Positions 1-12,091 of a stretch of 64,000 bases of DNA are shown piece after piece. Numbering within the stretch: the first letter of the stretch is position 1; each line of letters opens with the position of its first letter. A program made the position numbers and the translations under genes. Location: contig NZ_JAKLLH010000013.1 in NCBI RefSeq assembly GCF_023150235.1, positions 1-64,000 of the forward strand. Direction: 5' to 3'. The notes under the pieces were generated by a model. That model did no database searches and was not told where the DNA came from. It saw nothing but the letters and a program-made list of their open reading frames with translations. Source of the stretch: Azonexus sp. (GTDB taxonomy: Bacteria; Pseudomonadota; Gammaproteobacteria; Burkholderiales; Rhodocyclaceae).

Positions 1-2
1 TC

Positions 3-113
3 AAAACCGACGACGATATGGCGGAGATGATCACAGAACGCCATCGACGACGACTTGAAGCCATGCAATCTGCTTACGAAAATCAGGCCAAAACCCTCGG
101 GGCATCAAACTGA
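3..113 (+). CDS. C-terminal end of an unidentified protein (partial)
   Basis: An open frame enters from the left edge and ends at TGA 111-113, giving 36 visible residues ending in TLGASN. The stretch is charged and helix-like, rich in Glu, Arg and Gln, as in a coiled C-terminal tail. No domain can be recognised. It is convergent with the ParB-like gene that ends at 215. It could be part of the same accessory region; it could also be a chance frame. Confidence 0.35.
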   Translation, partial: KTDDDMAEMITERHRRRLEAMQSAYENQAKTLGASN

Positions 114-214
114 TGCCGAATCTGACAAAGTAGAACTAATGCATCCGGATTGTTAAAGATCCACGTATCGCCCACACGGGCAGCACTACGACCTTCCGTA
201 GGGAAGGATTTCGC

Positions 215-1096
215 TCACTGATCCAGTGAAGTCGTCTCGACGATGACCTCGAACTGCTCCAGTACCTCAGGCCGCCGCTGTTTGATGTAGCGGACGACCG
301 ATTTGTTGTCGAGCAACTTGGCCAGGTAACCACGGGCCAGCACGAGGTTGAGCACATCTTCGGCATAGGTCTGCTCGACCAATTTGTACCGCCCCTGCAG
401 GTTTGCCATTTCTCGCTCCATGCGTGACATCTGCTCCTGGGTGACGCCGGTCAGCTTCTGCGGCTTCTTGCCGTCGACCAGCATCTCGGTGGGCGTGGCC
501 ACGAGTAAGGCTTCGGCATAGGCTACGGTGATGTTGTTGGCCGAAACCATCAGTTCCACGCATTCGACCTGGCGCGTCGGCTTCATCTTCCGAATCACCC
601 TGGAAATCTCAGCCGAGAATTGCCGATCCTTCAGAAGATCAGCAGCCTCTGGGCAAATGCCGTCCAGCAAGGTCATTTTCTTGATGATGTGGCTGACGTC
701 TACGCTTAGCGCTTTTGCCAGACGCTCCATCAACAGGCCACGCTCGATGGCGCGTCGGATCATGAAATGCTCCTGGATGGTCGAGAGGCGGTTGATCCGG
801 CTGTTGTATGTGTAGGCCTCGTCATCAGTGGCAACCAGGCACGGAGCCTCGGTGAAACCCAACTCTGTGAGCGCGATCAGGCGGATATGCCCGTCGAGCA
901 ACAAGTGTTGTCCAGTTGTTTTGTTCGCTGCCGTGACGGATAGTGGCTCGATCAGCCCGACATCATCGATTGAGGAGCGAATCTGCTTGAACTTGACCGA
1001 AGTAATCAGGCCGGTTGGCGTCTTGCGCGAAGGGAGAATTTGATCCAACGGCACCAACAAGGTATCCGGGATGAAGCCCAACGGAACCTTGGTCAT
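215..1096 (-). CDS. RepB/ParB-like protein, second of a pair
   Basis: This 293-residue protein begins with a ParB-type N-terminal region: residues about 15-110 carry LLLDGHIRLIAL, the equivalent of the ParB G-x-H/R-R loop. A helix-turn-helix-like segment (LAKALSVDVSHIIKKM) and a RepB-type helical C-terminus follow. It starts at ATG 1096 after a strong GGGAG site. That ATG overlaps the stop of the preceding ParB gene as ATGA, so the two are translationally coupled. ParB-fold proteins bind DNA and often CTP; here the partner is a recombinase rather than a ParA ATPase, so a role in the element's own movement or regulation is inferred. There is no ParA nearby. Confidence 0.8.
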   Translation of the reverse strand: MTKVPLGFIPDTLLVPLDQILPSRKTPTGLITSVKFKQIRSSIDDVGLIEPLSVTAANKTTGQHLLLDGHIRLIALTELGFTEAPCLVATDDEAYTYNSRINRLSTIQEHFMIRRAIERGLLMERLAKALSVDVSHIIKKMTLLDGICPEAADLLKDRQFSAEISRVIRKMKPTRQVECVELMVSANNITVAYAEALLVATPTEMLVDGKKPQKLTGVTQEQMSRMEREMANLQGRYKLVEQTYAEDVLNLVLARGYLAKLLDNKSVVRYIKQRRPEVLEQFEVIVETTSLDQ

Positions 1097-1995
1097 GCCG
1101 TACTCCCTCCAGACCAGACTCGGTCACCGAGATACTCTGGCAGGGTGTCCAGCCCCTCGGCGCGCAGCAGATTGATGAAATTCTCGTCGGCAAAGAACTG
1201 GCGCAGAGCGCTGACGACAAATAACAGACGCTGCTGGGTTAGTTCAGCTTTCTTGACCGTCATCTTCTGCCGCTCGACCTCGCGCTGATAGGTGCGGACG
1301 AGACTGGAGGTGGACACGTCAGCTACTTTGCGCGAGGTAGCCCTGGCGACAGAACGGCCCAGAGTCTGCCGACGCTCGATGATGCGGCGAACCTCCATCA
1401 ACTGCCGGCCACGTAGCTTGCCGCACTCGGAGGCTTCCTGCAGCGCTGCCTGCATGGCCTTGTCGTCGTCGCCCGCCCCAACGATGGCGAGGGCGGCATT
1501 GAGCAGTACTCGACCCGTCTCGACGGCGATCAGCAGTCGCTCCTCGCCCTGCTGGAGCAGGGTCAGGATGCCGACGACGTACTGGGCGGTGAGGCCGGTT
1601 TTCGTGGCAATGTCCTTGGGGCTGTAGCCCTTGTCGCGGAGTTGCTTGATGCCGGCCAGAATCTCCAGCGGCCGGCATTGGCGACGGGCGATGTTTTCGG
1701 ACAGGCTCATGATGAAGGCGTCTTCGTCGCTGACTGTGACCACCAGCGCCGGAATTTCAGCCTCGCCCAGCGAGCGGAAGGCGCTGAGGCGTCCCTCGCC
1801 GCACACCAGTAGATAGCGTTCTGCGCCATCCTCCCCCGTGCGCGGGGTGACGGTGATCGGCTTCTTTAGGCCGATGGTCTTGATGTTGCCGACGATCTCT
1901 TCGAACACCCGTTTGTTGCGGTCACGCGGATTCAGGACGTCGATCAGGTCAATGGGAATCATTCGGACTTCGCTGGTGCGGTGCTTGGGTGTCAT
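1093..1995 (-). CDS. ParB/RepB-like partition protein, first of a pair
   Basis: This 300-residue ParB-family protein has the N-terminal ParB/sulfiredoxin-like fold at residues about 10-105, with the motif VCGEGRLSAFRSLG and SLSENIARRQ typical of ParB. A KorB/RepB-like helix-turn-helix (DIATKTGLTAQYVVGIL) lies near residues 125-145. It starts at ATG 1995 behind AGGAGG. That ATG overlaps the recombinase stop as ATGA, and its own stop overlaps the next ParB start. The unbroken coupling says the three proteins are made together. Partitioning of a plasmid is the family role; with no ParA and a chromosomal setting, I infer an accessory role in a recombinase-driven element. Confidence 0.85.
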   Translation of the reverse strand: MTPKHRTSEVRMIPIDLIDVLNPRDRNKRVFEEIVGNIKTIGLKKPITVTPRTGEDGAERYLLVCGEGRLSAFRSLGEAEIPALVVTVSDEDAFIMSLSENIARRQCRPLEILAGIKQLRDKGYSPKDIATKTGLTAQYVVGILTLLQQGEERLLIAVETGRVLLNAALAIVGAGDDDKAMQAALQEASECGKLRGRQLMEVRRIIERRQTLGRSVARATSRKVADVSTSSLVRTYQREVERQKMTVKKAELTQQRLLFVVSALRQFFADENFINLLRAEGLDTLPEYLGDRVWSGGSTA

Positions 1996-3560
1996 GCAGC
2001 CCTCCTGAGTTTTGAGCGTGCGGCCATGCCGTAGAGGTATTCGAGGGTCTCGAATCGATAGCAGTCGAACTCGAGCGTGTTCTGGTCGGCCAGGCTGATA
2101 CGGGGTTGTCCGAAATCCAGCCGTGGCAGCAGGTAGTAATCCTGAGCAGTCTGATTGGCATGGTCGAGGCGCACGGCGACGGTGATGTCAGGGCACAGGC
2201 TGGTATCGAATCGCACCTTCCATCGGTGGCTGCCGCTGTCATTGGTCTGGCAACGAGCGAGCACCAGCGACACGCTGAACTCCTCATTGACGCGGAGGAT
2301 GTCGGTGGCCGGATCACGCACGACCGTGCCACCGATGGCGGCAATCTGCGCCTCGGTCTGAGCGACGATCTCGGGGTGCAGTTGGCGCAGGAATCGATTC
2401 ACCTCCAGATAGCGATAGTCACGATCGGGAGTGAAGCCGACCATCTGGTAGGCGCGAATCAGGCTGCCGAAGCGATGAACGTAAACCGAGGCGGACGGGA
2501 TGCCCTCGCTCTCGTCGATGATCAGGCCGGAAAGGATGCCCCGGTTCTCGTAGAGGTTGCGCAGGCGCTCGATCAATTCCTCGTCGGTATAGCGCCGGGC
2601 GCGTGCCCGCATGATGCCTTGGGCGGTGTAAAACAGATCGGGTTGGACGATGGCATCGAAGGCGCCTTCTTTCTTGATCCACATGTCTGGGGTGTTCACC
2701 ACCCGTGTTTTTTTGAGCTTGAACGAGATGCGGTAGTAGACGTTGTTGCCGATGTACTTCTCATTCGTCAGCACCTCGTTGACTGTGGCGCGCGTCCACT
2801 CGCGGTCCAGGTCAGTGCGTACCCTCATGCCATTTAGCCGACCGGCGATCTGGGATTCCGACAACCCTTCCTCGATGAACCACTGGTAGATCAGATTGAC
2901 GATGCGGGTTTCATCGTCGGGGCCGGGCATCAGGATCACGCGGTCTGTCTGAAGACTCTTGTGCTCGCCGCGCGCAAGCTCGCTTTTTACGGACCCGTTC
3001 TGATCGACCAGGATGCGGCGCAGTCCGTAGCCGGCTGGGCCGCCCTGGCGGTAGCCGAGTTCAATCAAGCGGCACTGGCCAGCGAAAACTTTGGTGGAAA
3101 GTTCCCGGCTGTATTCACCAGCCATTGCGCGCTTGACGCCTTTGACGATAGTGGAGACTGGCGATCCATCGTTCTCGAACTGTTCGGCGCAGTAGGCAAC
3201 CTGGATGCCGGCGCGGCGGCAAATGTACTCGTAGTAGGCGCTTTCGTCCGCGTCCTGGAAGCGCCCCCAGCGGCTGACGTCGTAGACCAGGATGATCTGG
3301 AAGTCCGCCGCCCCGGCTTCGACATCCTTGATCAGCTGTTGAAGTGCCTGCCGACCATCGATACGCAGACCACTCTTGCCTGCATCCGCATAGGTCTTGA
3401 TGATTTCGATGCCGCGCCGGGCCGCATATTCACGAATCTTGTCGGCCTGATTCTCCGTCGAGTACTGCTGGTGCTCGGTCGACATCCGCACGTACTCAGC
3501 GGCCCGGAATAGGGATGCTTGGGTTTGCCCCTCTCCACCTGTGTTTTCTTGTTCTTGCAT
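1992..3560 (-). CDS. Large serine recombinase (resolvase/invertase family)
   Basis: This is a 522-residue serine recombinase. The catalytic N-terminal domain begins with AAEYVRMSTEHQ, where Ser27 is the expected nucleophile. It continues through VYDVSRWGR, the second conserved block with the essential Arg, to about residue 165. A Recombinase domain follows (LNGMRVRTDLDREWT, residues about 170-300). Large serine recombinases cut and rejoin DNA at specific att sites. The usual zinc-ribbon cysteines are not visible in the C-terminal part, which is unlike phiC31-type integrases. It is first in an operon with two ParB-like genes. Start ATG 3560 has only a weak upstream GGGG. Confidence 0.92.
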   Translation of the reverse strand: MQEQENTGGEGQTQASLFRAAEYVRMSTEHQQYSTENQADKIREYAARRGIEIIKTYADAGKSGLRIDGRQALQQLIKDVEAGAADFQIILVYDVSRWGRFQDADESAYYEYICRRAGIQVAYCAEQFENDGSPVSTIVKGVKRAMAGEYSRELSTKVFAGQCRLIELGYRQGGPAGYGLRRILVDQNGSVKSELARGEHKSLQTDRVILMPGPDDETRIVNLIYQWFIEEGLSESQIAGRLNGMRVRTDLDREWTRATVNEVLTNEKYIGNNVYYRISFKLKKTRVVNTPDMWIKKEGAFDAIVQPDLFYTAQGIMRARARRYTDEELIERLRNLYENRGILSGLIIDESEGIPSASVYVHRFGSLIRAYQMVGFTPDRDYRYLEVNRFLRQLHPEIVAQTEAQIAAIGGTVVRDPATDILRVNEEFSVSLVLARCQTNDSGSHRWKVRFDTSLCPDITVAVRLDHANQTAQDYYLLPRLDFGQPRISLADQNTLEFDCYRFETLEYLYGMAARSKLRRAA

Positions 3561-3724
3561 CGCCGCGTCGCCCCTTTACATGCGAAAAGATGCCTCTCGA
3601 ACATCGGGCGTCACTTCGCGACGAGTGGTTGGTCAAGGCATACACGGGTCGAGTCGGATTCGGATGCTCGATAGTTCGAGAACGCACACGCGAGAAGTTA
3701 ACAGGCGGGAGCGGTGTCGCCGAT

Positions 3725-3894
3725 CACGTCCTCATTTGCAATCACACGTCTTCAGCGGCCGGGATCGCAGCCAGGACGGCGATCTCCACGATCCATGCGT
3801 CTCCGTTTGCACTTCCATCATCAATCAGCACCATCCGGTAGCGGCCGGCAGGTAGTTGGTTGAAGGGCCGTGACACGTCCTCATTTGCAATCAC
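3725..3894. repeat. 21-bp exact direct repeat, two copies 149 bp apart
   Basis: The same 21 bases occur at 3725-3745 and 3874-3894 (beginning CACGTCCTCATTTGC). On the minus strand the upstream copy encodes VIANEDV inside the zinc-finger protein, and the second copy supplies that gene's stop codon. This suggests a duplication or gene-end exchange. Both copies lie downstream of the zinc-finger domain and before the recombinase gene. Confidence 0.8.
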
Positions 3895-4167
3895 CGACGC
3901 CCTGAGGTTTTGATTCCGCTGCTGCTGTAGATTTCGATTGCGCTGATTCTCGTCGCGGTAGCGCTTCCAATATTCTGGATTTTCGGTGGCCCAGGCCTTG
4001 CGGGCACGGACGTCGTTGTCGCGGTAGTCGGCATCATCACGCCGCTTTTTCTGTTGCCAGCGCCGACGACGCTCACGTTGGCATTCCGGAGAGGAGCAGT
4101 AGGTTTGATTCTGAACTTTTGGGTGAGGCTGAAACGCGGTGCCACAGGCTTTACATTGCTTGGTCAT
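3742..4167 (-). CDS. Small zinc-finger protein of the recombinase cassette
   Basis: This 141-residue protein starts MTKQCKACG. A putative Zn-binding quartet is visible in the first 31 residues (C-x2-C ... YCSSPEC). A very basic stretch, RERRRRWQQKKRR, follows, then an asparagine/arginine-rich middle and an acidic tail. I chose ATG 4167, which has GGAG seven bases upstream, over the in-frame ATG at 4179. The product is probably a DNA-binding accessory or regulator. It lies about 180 bp upstream of the recombinase gene on the same strand. Function is not known to me. Confidence 0.65.
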   Translation of the reverse strand: MTKQCKACGTAFQPHPKVQNQTYCSSPECQRERRRRWQQKKRRDDADYRDNDVRARKAWATENPEYWKRYRDENQRNRNLQQQRNQNLRASVIANEDVSRPFNQLPAGRYRMVLIDDGSANGDAWIVEIAVLAAIPAAEDV

Positions 4168-4242
4168 GATGCACTCCATTCATAGATTAAAATGGAACGT
4201 GCGTGACCGGACCGCCTTCGGCCGGGAAGGGTGCTACCGGGT

Positions 4243-4388
4243 GGGCGTGTTCTTACACGCCCGTTCCGACCCATCGGGTCAGACGTCAATCACCCGATGT
4301 TCCGCAACACTACGGGATAAGTCGTTGAAATGGGTGTAATCGGGCGTGAGAATGGTTTTCTGCGTTATTGGGTGTAAATGGGCGTAGT
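4243..4388. promoter_or_regulatory. Hairpin and near-direct repeats upstream of the Fic gene
   Basis: Between the zinc-finger gene and the Fic gene are an 8-bp perfect inverted repeat (GGGCGTGT, TCTT loop, ACACGCCC, 4243-4262) and two near-identical direct copies of TGGGTGTAATCGGGCGT and TGGGTGTAAATGGGCGT at 4331 and 4369. All share GGGCGT. The second direct copy ends about 10 bases before the Fic ATG, the position expected of an operator. This is an inference from placement only. Confidence 0.5.
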
Positions 4389-4396
4389 ATTGGTTC

Positions 4397-5446
4397 ATGC
4401 TGAAAACTGACTCCATTCAGATCACCCCGGAGATCCTGAGTCTGATTGCCAGGATCGACGAGTTCAAAGGCGCCTGGCGCGCTTTGGGCACGCTCGCACC
4501 CGACCGCCTGTCGGCTCTGCGTCGTGTGGCCACCATCGAGAGCATCGGCTCCTCCACCCGCATCGAGGGCAGCAAACTGTCCGATCGGGAAGTGGAACAG
4601 CTACTGTCGAATCTGGAGATCAAATCCTTCGCCACCCGCGACGAGCAGGAGGTGGCCGGCTACGCCGAACTGATGGATCTCGTGTTCTCGTCGTGGCAGG
4701 ACATCCCGTTCACCGAGAACCACATCAAGCAGTTGCACCAGATCCTGCTGCGCCATAGCGAGAAGGACACCTGGCATCGCGGTAACTACAAAACCAACTC
4801 GAACAGTGTCGCTGCGTTTGACGAAACCGGTGCGCAGATCGGTATCGTGTTTCAGACCGCGTCCCCCTTCGATACGCCTCGGCTGATGACGGAGTTGGTG
4901 GCCTGGGTCAATCAGGAGCGGGAGACAGCCCGACTGCATCCACTGCTGGTCATTGCCCTGTGCGTCGTCGTTTTCTTGGAGATCCATCCTTTCCAGGACG
5001 GCAACGGGCGGCTCTCCCGGGTGCTGACCACGCTGCTGCTCCTGCAGGCCGGCTACGCCTATGTGCCGTACAGCTCGTTGGAAAGCGTGATCGAACACAG
5101 CAAGGAAGCCTACTACCTGGCGTTGCGCCAGACGCAGGGCACGATCCGCACCGAATCGCCGAACTGGCAGCCGTGGCTGGTGTTCTTTCTACGCTCCTTG
5201 GCCGAGCAGATGCGACGTCTGGAGAAGAAGGTCGAGCGCGAAAAAATCGTGCTGGCAGCCATGCCTGAGCTGCAACTACAGATTGTCGAGTTCGCCCGCG
5301 AGCATGGTCGTGTCACGATTGGTGAAGCGATCAAGTTGACCGGCGCTAGCCGCAATACGCTCAAGCAGCACTTCCGTACCCTGGTCGAGCGCGGCACGCT
5401 GGACCAGCACGGCAGTGGCCGAGGGGTTTGGTACGACCTCCGCTAA
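4397..5446 (+). CDS. Fic-family AMP-transferase with self-inhibitory helix
   Basis: This 349-residue Fic protein carries the catalytic loop HPFQDGNGRLSR with His197. The N-terminal inhibitory motif STRIEG has Glu57 in the class II layout, in which an N-terminal helix blocks the ATP site. The C-terminal part (about 275-349) contains a winged-helix-like segment (ITIGEAIKLTGASRNTLKQH is nearly this, near residues 308-326), suggesting DNA binding or autoregulation. Fic enzymes usually transfer AMP to protein hydroxyls. There is no clear ribosome site before ATG 4397, and a TAGTAT box lies only seven bases upstream, so a leaderless message is possible. It converges with the HTH gene that ends at 5453. 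Confidence 0.9.
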   Translation: MLKTDSIQITPEILSLIARIDEFKGAWRALGTLAPDRLSALRRVATIESIGSSTRIEGSKLSDREVEQLLSNLEIKSFATRDEQEVAGYAELMDLVFSSWQDIPFTENHIKQLHQILLRHSEKDTWHRGNYKTNSNSVAAFDETGAQIGIVFQTASPFDTPRLMTELVAWVNQERETARLHPLLVIALCVVVFLEIHPFQDGNGRLSRVLTTLLLLQAGYAYVPYSSLESVIEHSKEAYYLALRQTQGTIRTESPNWQPWLVFFLRSLAEQMRRLEKKVEREKIVLAAMPELQLQIVEFAREHGRVTIGEAIKLTGASRNTLKQHFRTLVERGTLDQHGSGRGVWYDLR

Positions 5447-5452
5447 AACGCT

Positions 5453-5653
5453 CTAAACGGTGACGGCCTTGCTGGTGGACGACATGAGGCATGCGGATTC
5501 ATACTCTTCGATATCGACAAGAGGATAGAGCACGCGACCACAGAGTTTCAGATATTTTGGGCCGATCCCTTCGGTTCGCCAGCGCTCAAGGGTCGCCTCA
5601 CTGACATTCCAGCGCTGGGCGAGGTTTCGTCGGTTGAAATGAATGATTTCCAT
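5453..5653 (-). CDS. AlpA/excisionase-like helix-turn-helix protein
   Basis: This is a 66-residue protein starting MEIIHFNRRNLAQRW. The segment NLAQRWNVSEATLERWR is a MerR/HTH_17-like helix-turn-helix, followed by a short wing (YLKLCGRVLYPLVDIEEYE). Such proteins are excisionases or prophage activators (AlpA type). ATG 5653 has GGAG seven bases upstream, preferred over the longer frame from 5707. It lies seven bases from the end of the convergent Fic gene and near the edge of the accessory region, consistent with a recombination-related role. Confidence 0.75.
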   Translation of the reverse strand: MEIIHFNRRNLAQRWNVSEATLERWRTEGIGPKYLKLCGRVLYPLVDIEEYESACLMSSTSKAVTV

Positions 5654-6145
5654 GCAGGGCTCCGAACGGGTTGGTGGGAGTCCATGAAGGCGCTGTTCCG
5701 TCCACAAGCCAAGTCAGCCACTGGCAACGATGTAAATTTGGGTTCGACTGCGGGATTCGGATTCAAACTGCGCCTTGATTGTTGATGCAACAACACATCG
5801 CATTTGATAGACTTGCGGCTGATCAGGCATCTTTCCGCGAATGTTCCAAGCAGCATTTTCCGGCAAGAATGCACTGAGTTGGTGGAGTTTGGCGGGAGTT
5901 GCCGCCCCACCGCCAGGATTCGACAAAAGCCCGCCTGATCTAACGATCAGCGGGCTTTTTGCTTTCCAGCCAGGCTTTCCTTTTCAGTCAGGTAGTGGCT
6001 GAAGCTTGCCGGAACCAGCAAATCAACTCCAAGTGTGATCAAAACGTGCCGAACTACTTCGGCGTGCCGCAACCTGGACAGACATTGATGAATGCGGCGC
6101 CTGGCTGCGGATGTTAAAGCGATCCCGAGGCTCGCTTTTTCAGTC
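5654..6145. other. Gene-poor junction between accessory and core DNA
   Basis: No convincing gene is present in these 492 bases. A minus-strand frame from 6145 down to stop 5947 continues from inside the next gene and could be the end of a small or decayed protein (its tail reads YLTEKESLAGKQKAR); its stop lies in the terminator stem. A 70-codon minus-strand frame at 5714-5926 has no recognisable domain. No tRNA or attachment site was found. Confidence 0.4.
5925..5960 (-). terminator. Hairpin terminator, probably of the smc-to-mtiP run
   Basis: An AAAAGCCCGC/GCGGGCTTTT stem with one bulged base and a TAAC loop is flanked by A and T runs on both sides, so it could work in either direction. It lies about 190 bp beyond the end of mtiP on the minus strand. 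Confidence 0.7.
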
Positions 6146-6916
6146 TCAGACCGACATACCCAGCGGTCGGCAAGCATCCTGGCAACCGACCAAGCGTTCG
6201 ATGAGAGCACGCACGCGCCCCATTGCTTCCTGCAATACCGGTTCCAGGCTCTCGAAGTGGATGCCGTTGCTGCTGTGGCCGCGCCCGGCTGCGTGGTTGG
6301 CAACGACATTGATGGCGGCATAGGGGATACCCAGTTCGCGCGCGAGAACGGCCTCGGGCATACCGGTCATGCCGACGACGTCGGCACCGTCACGCTCCAG
6401 CCGGTTGACCTCGGCCGCGGTTTCCAAGCGTGGCCCCTGGGTCGCGGCATAGACGCCTCCCGTCTTGATCTCGACCCCGAGTTCCTCGCCCGCCTTGAGA
6501 ATGCGCTGACGCAGGTCGCGATCATAGGGCTCGGTGAAGTCGACATGAGTCACCGGGCTGCTGACGCCATCGAAAAAGGTTGAATGCCGTCCCCAGGTGT
6601 AGTCGATGATCTGATCGGGGAGAACAACGTCGCCCGGATCGAGATCGTCGCGAATGCCGCCGACTGAGGCGACGGAAATGATCCCGGTAGCCTGATGGTG
6701 ATGTAGTGCCCAAAGGTTGGCCCGGTAATTCACCTGGTGCGGGGGAATGGTATGTCCGTAGCCGTGGCGCGGCAGAAACATCGCCGGCTGGCCGCAGATC
6801 TGGCCAAAAACCAGCGCGCCAGAAGGCTCGCCGTAAGGGGTCCGCACGACTTCACGGCGGGAGACATCGAGGTTGGACAGCGTGGTCAGGCCACTACCGC
6901 CGATAATTGCCAACAT
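6146..6916 (-). CDS. mtiP: S-methyl-5'-thioinosine/methylthioadenosine phosphorylase
   Basis: This 256-residue protein is of the MTA/PNP phosphorylase family. It shows the phosphate loop IIGGSG, RHGYGHTIPPHQVNYRAN and GVYAATQGPRLET. At the purine-contact position it has Asn (VVANHAAG) where MTA phosphorylases have Asp; Asn is the 6-oxopurine choice, so methylthioinosine is the likelier substrate (inference from family knowledge). It salvages the methylthio-nucleoside left by polyamine synthesis. I start at ATG 6916, six bases after GGAG, rather than the TTG at 6922. It is last in the smc-zipA-ligA-galU-methyltransferase run, 13 bases after the methyltransferase. Confidence 0.88.
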   Translation of the reverse strand: MLAIIGGSGLTTLSNLDVSRREVVRTPYGEPSGALVFGQICGQPAMFLPRHGYGHTIPPHQVNYRANLWALHHHQATGIISVASVGGIRDDLDPGDVVLPDQIIDYTWGRHSTFFDGVSSPVTHVDFTEPYDRDLRQRILKAGEELGVEIKTGGVYAATQGPRLETAAEVNRLERDGADVVGMTGMPEAVLARELGIPYAAINVVANHAAGRGHSSNGIHFESLEPVLQEAMGRVRALIERLVGCQDACRPLGMSV

Positions 6917-6929
6917 TTTCAACTCCTTG

Positions 6930-7622
6930 TCAGTTACTGCGCCGGATCAGTAGTGAAGCCAGTACCGGCACCACGCTCTTCAGCGACGGATGAGCTTGGC
7001 GCGGAGCGCCAAAAGCGACGACGTTGCCGTCCAGCTTGCGATACATGGCATCGCGCCGGCTGGCCTGCCAGGGCAGACCGGCGAGGGTTTTGCCCAGATG
7101 ATAATTGAGCAGCGTATCGCGGCCGATATCCTTGGCCTGCCAGGGAATCGCCGTGCGATCCACGAGATGCAGGTATTTGACCCCCGGCAGCGAAGTTGCC
7201 AGTTCGGCAACCGCGCGATGCACTTCTTCACGATAAGTAGCCACCGCTTTACCTCCGTCGCCGCTGGCGGCACCGGTTGTTTCCGCCGGTGCCCCCATTA
7301 GCCAGCAGACCACCGCCGTGGGCGAAAATTCCTCGATTTGCCGCCGGGCGTCGGCGCTGAGAGCCGTGATGTCGGCACGCAGACAGCGTGGTTCGTTGGC
7401 AGCGCAACGCTCCCGGCAAGCATCCAGGCATTCCTGCAGGGTATCGACGACGAGGACGGGGCATCCGGCCTGCAACAGCGCCAGGGTGCCGAAGCCCGGG
7501 CCGCAACCGACCTCCAGAACTCGCTGCCCGGCCAGTTGCTCGGCCATCCAGGCATAATCGCCACGTCGGAAATAGGCCTCGCCTTCGTCCAGCCAATAAG
7601 CCAGGAAGTCCGCAACACTCAT
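6930..7622 (-). CDS. SAM-dependent methyltransferase (class I)
   Basis: This is a 230-residue protein starting MSVADFLAYW. Motif I LEVGCGPGFG (about residues 36-45) is the SAM-binding loop, and VVDTLQEC is the motif II acidic strand. The substrate cannot be told from the sequence; nothing resembles a small-molecule O-methyltransferase signature. The ATG at 7622 sits five bases after the galU stop, so the two are cotranslated. The longer frame to 7736 overlaps galU and was not used. It lies between galU and mtiP. Confidence 0.8.
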   Translation of the reverse strand: MSVADFLAYWLDEGEAYFRRGDYAWMAEQLAGQRVLEVGCGPGFGTLALLQAGCPVLVVDTLQECLDACRERCAANEPRCLRADITALSADARRQIEEFSPTAVVCWLMGAPAETTGAASGDGGKAVATYREEVHRAVAELATSLPGVKYLHLVDRTAIPWQAKDIGRDTLLNYHLGKTLAGLPWQASRRDAMYRKLDGNVVAFGAPRQAHPSLKSVVPVLASLLIRRSN

Positions 7623-7627
7623 CCCGC

Positions 7628-12091
<4,464 letters not shown>

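Larger units (their letters stand above)
215..4167 (-). mobile_element. Candidate recombinase-ParB-ParB-zinc-finger cassette
   Basis: Four minus-strand genes sit together: zinc-finger protein, serine recombinase, ParB-like and RepB-like, the last three overlapping by ATGA. The gene set is that of a mobile cassette rather than a plasmid backbone, because ParA and a replication gene are missing. I could not define end repeats or a target duplication, so the limits given are the outer genes only. Confidence 0.45.

Noticed and set aside
5876-5925. tmRNA or tRNA 3' end as an attachment site
   Set aside because: TGGTGGAG...GGCGGGAGTTG resembles the complement of a tmRNA end but has mismatches, and no acceptor or T-loop partner is present.
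5714-5926. 70-codon minus-strand frame
   Set aside because: It has no domain, no ribosome site and ordinary length for a chance frame in this region.
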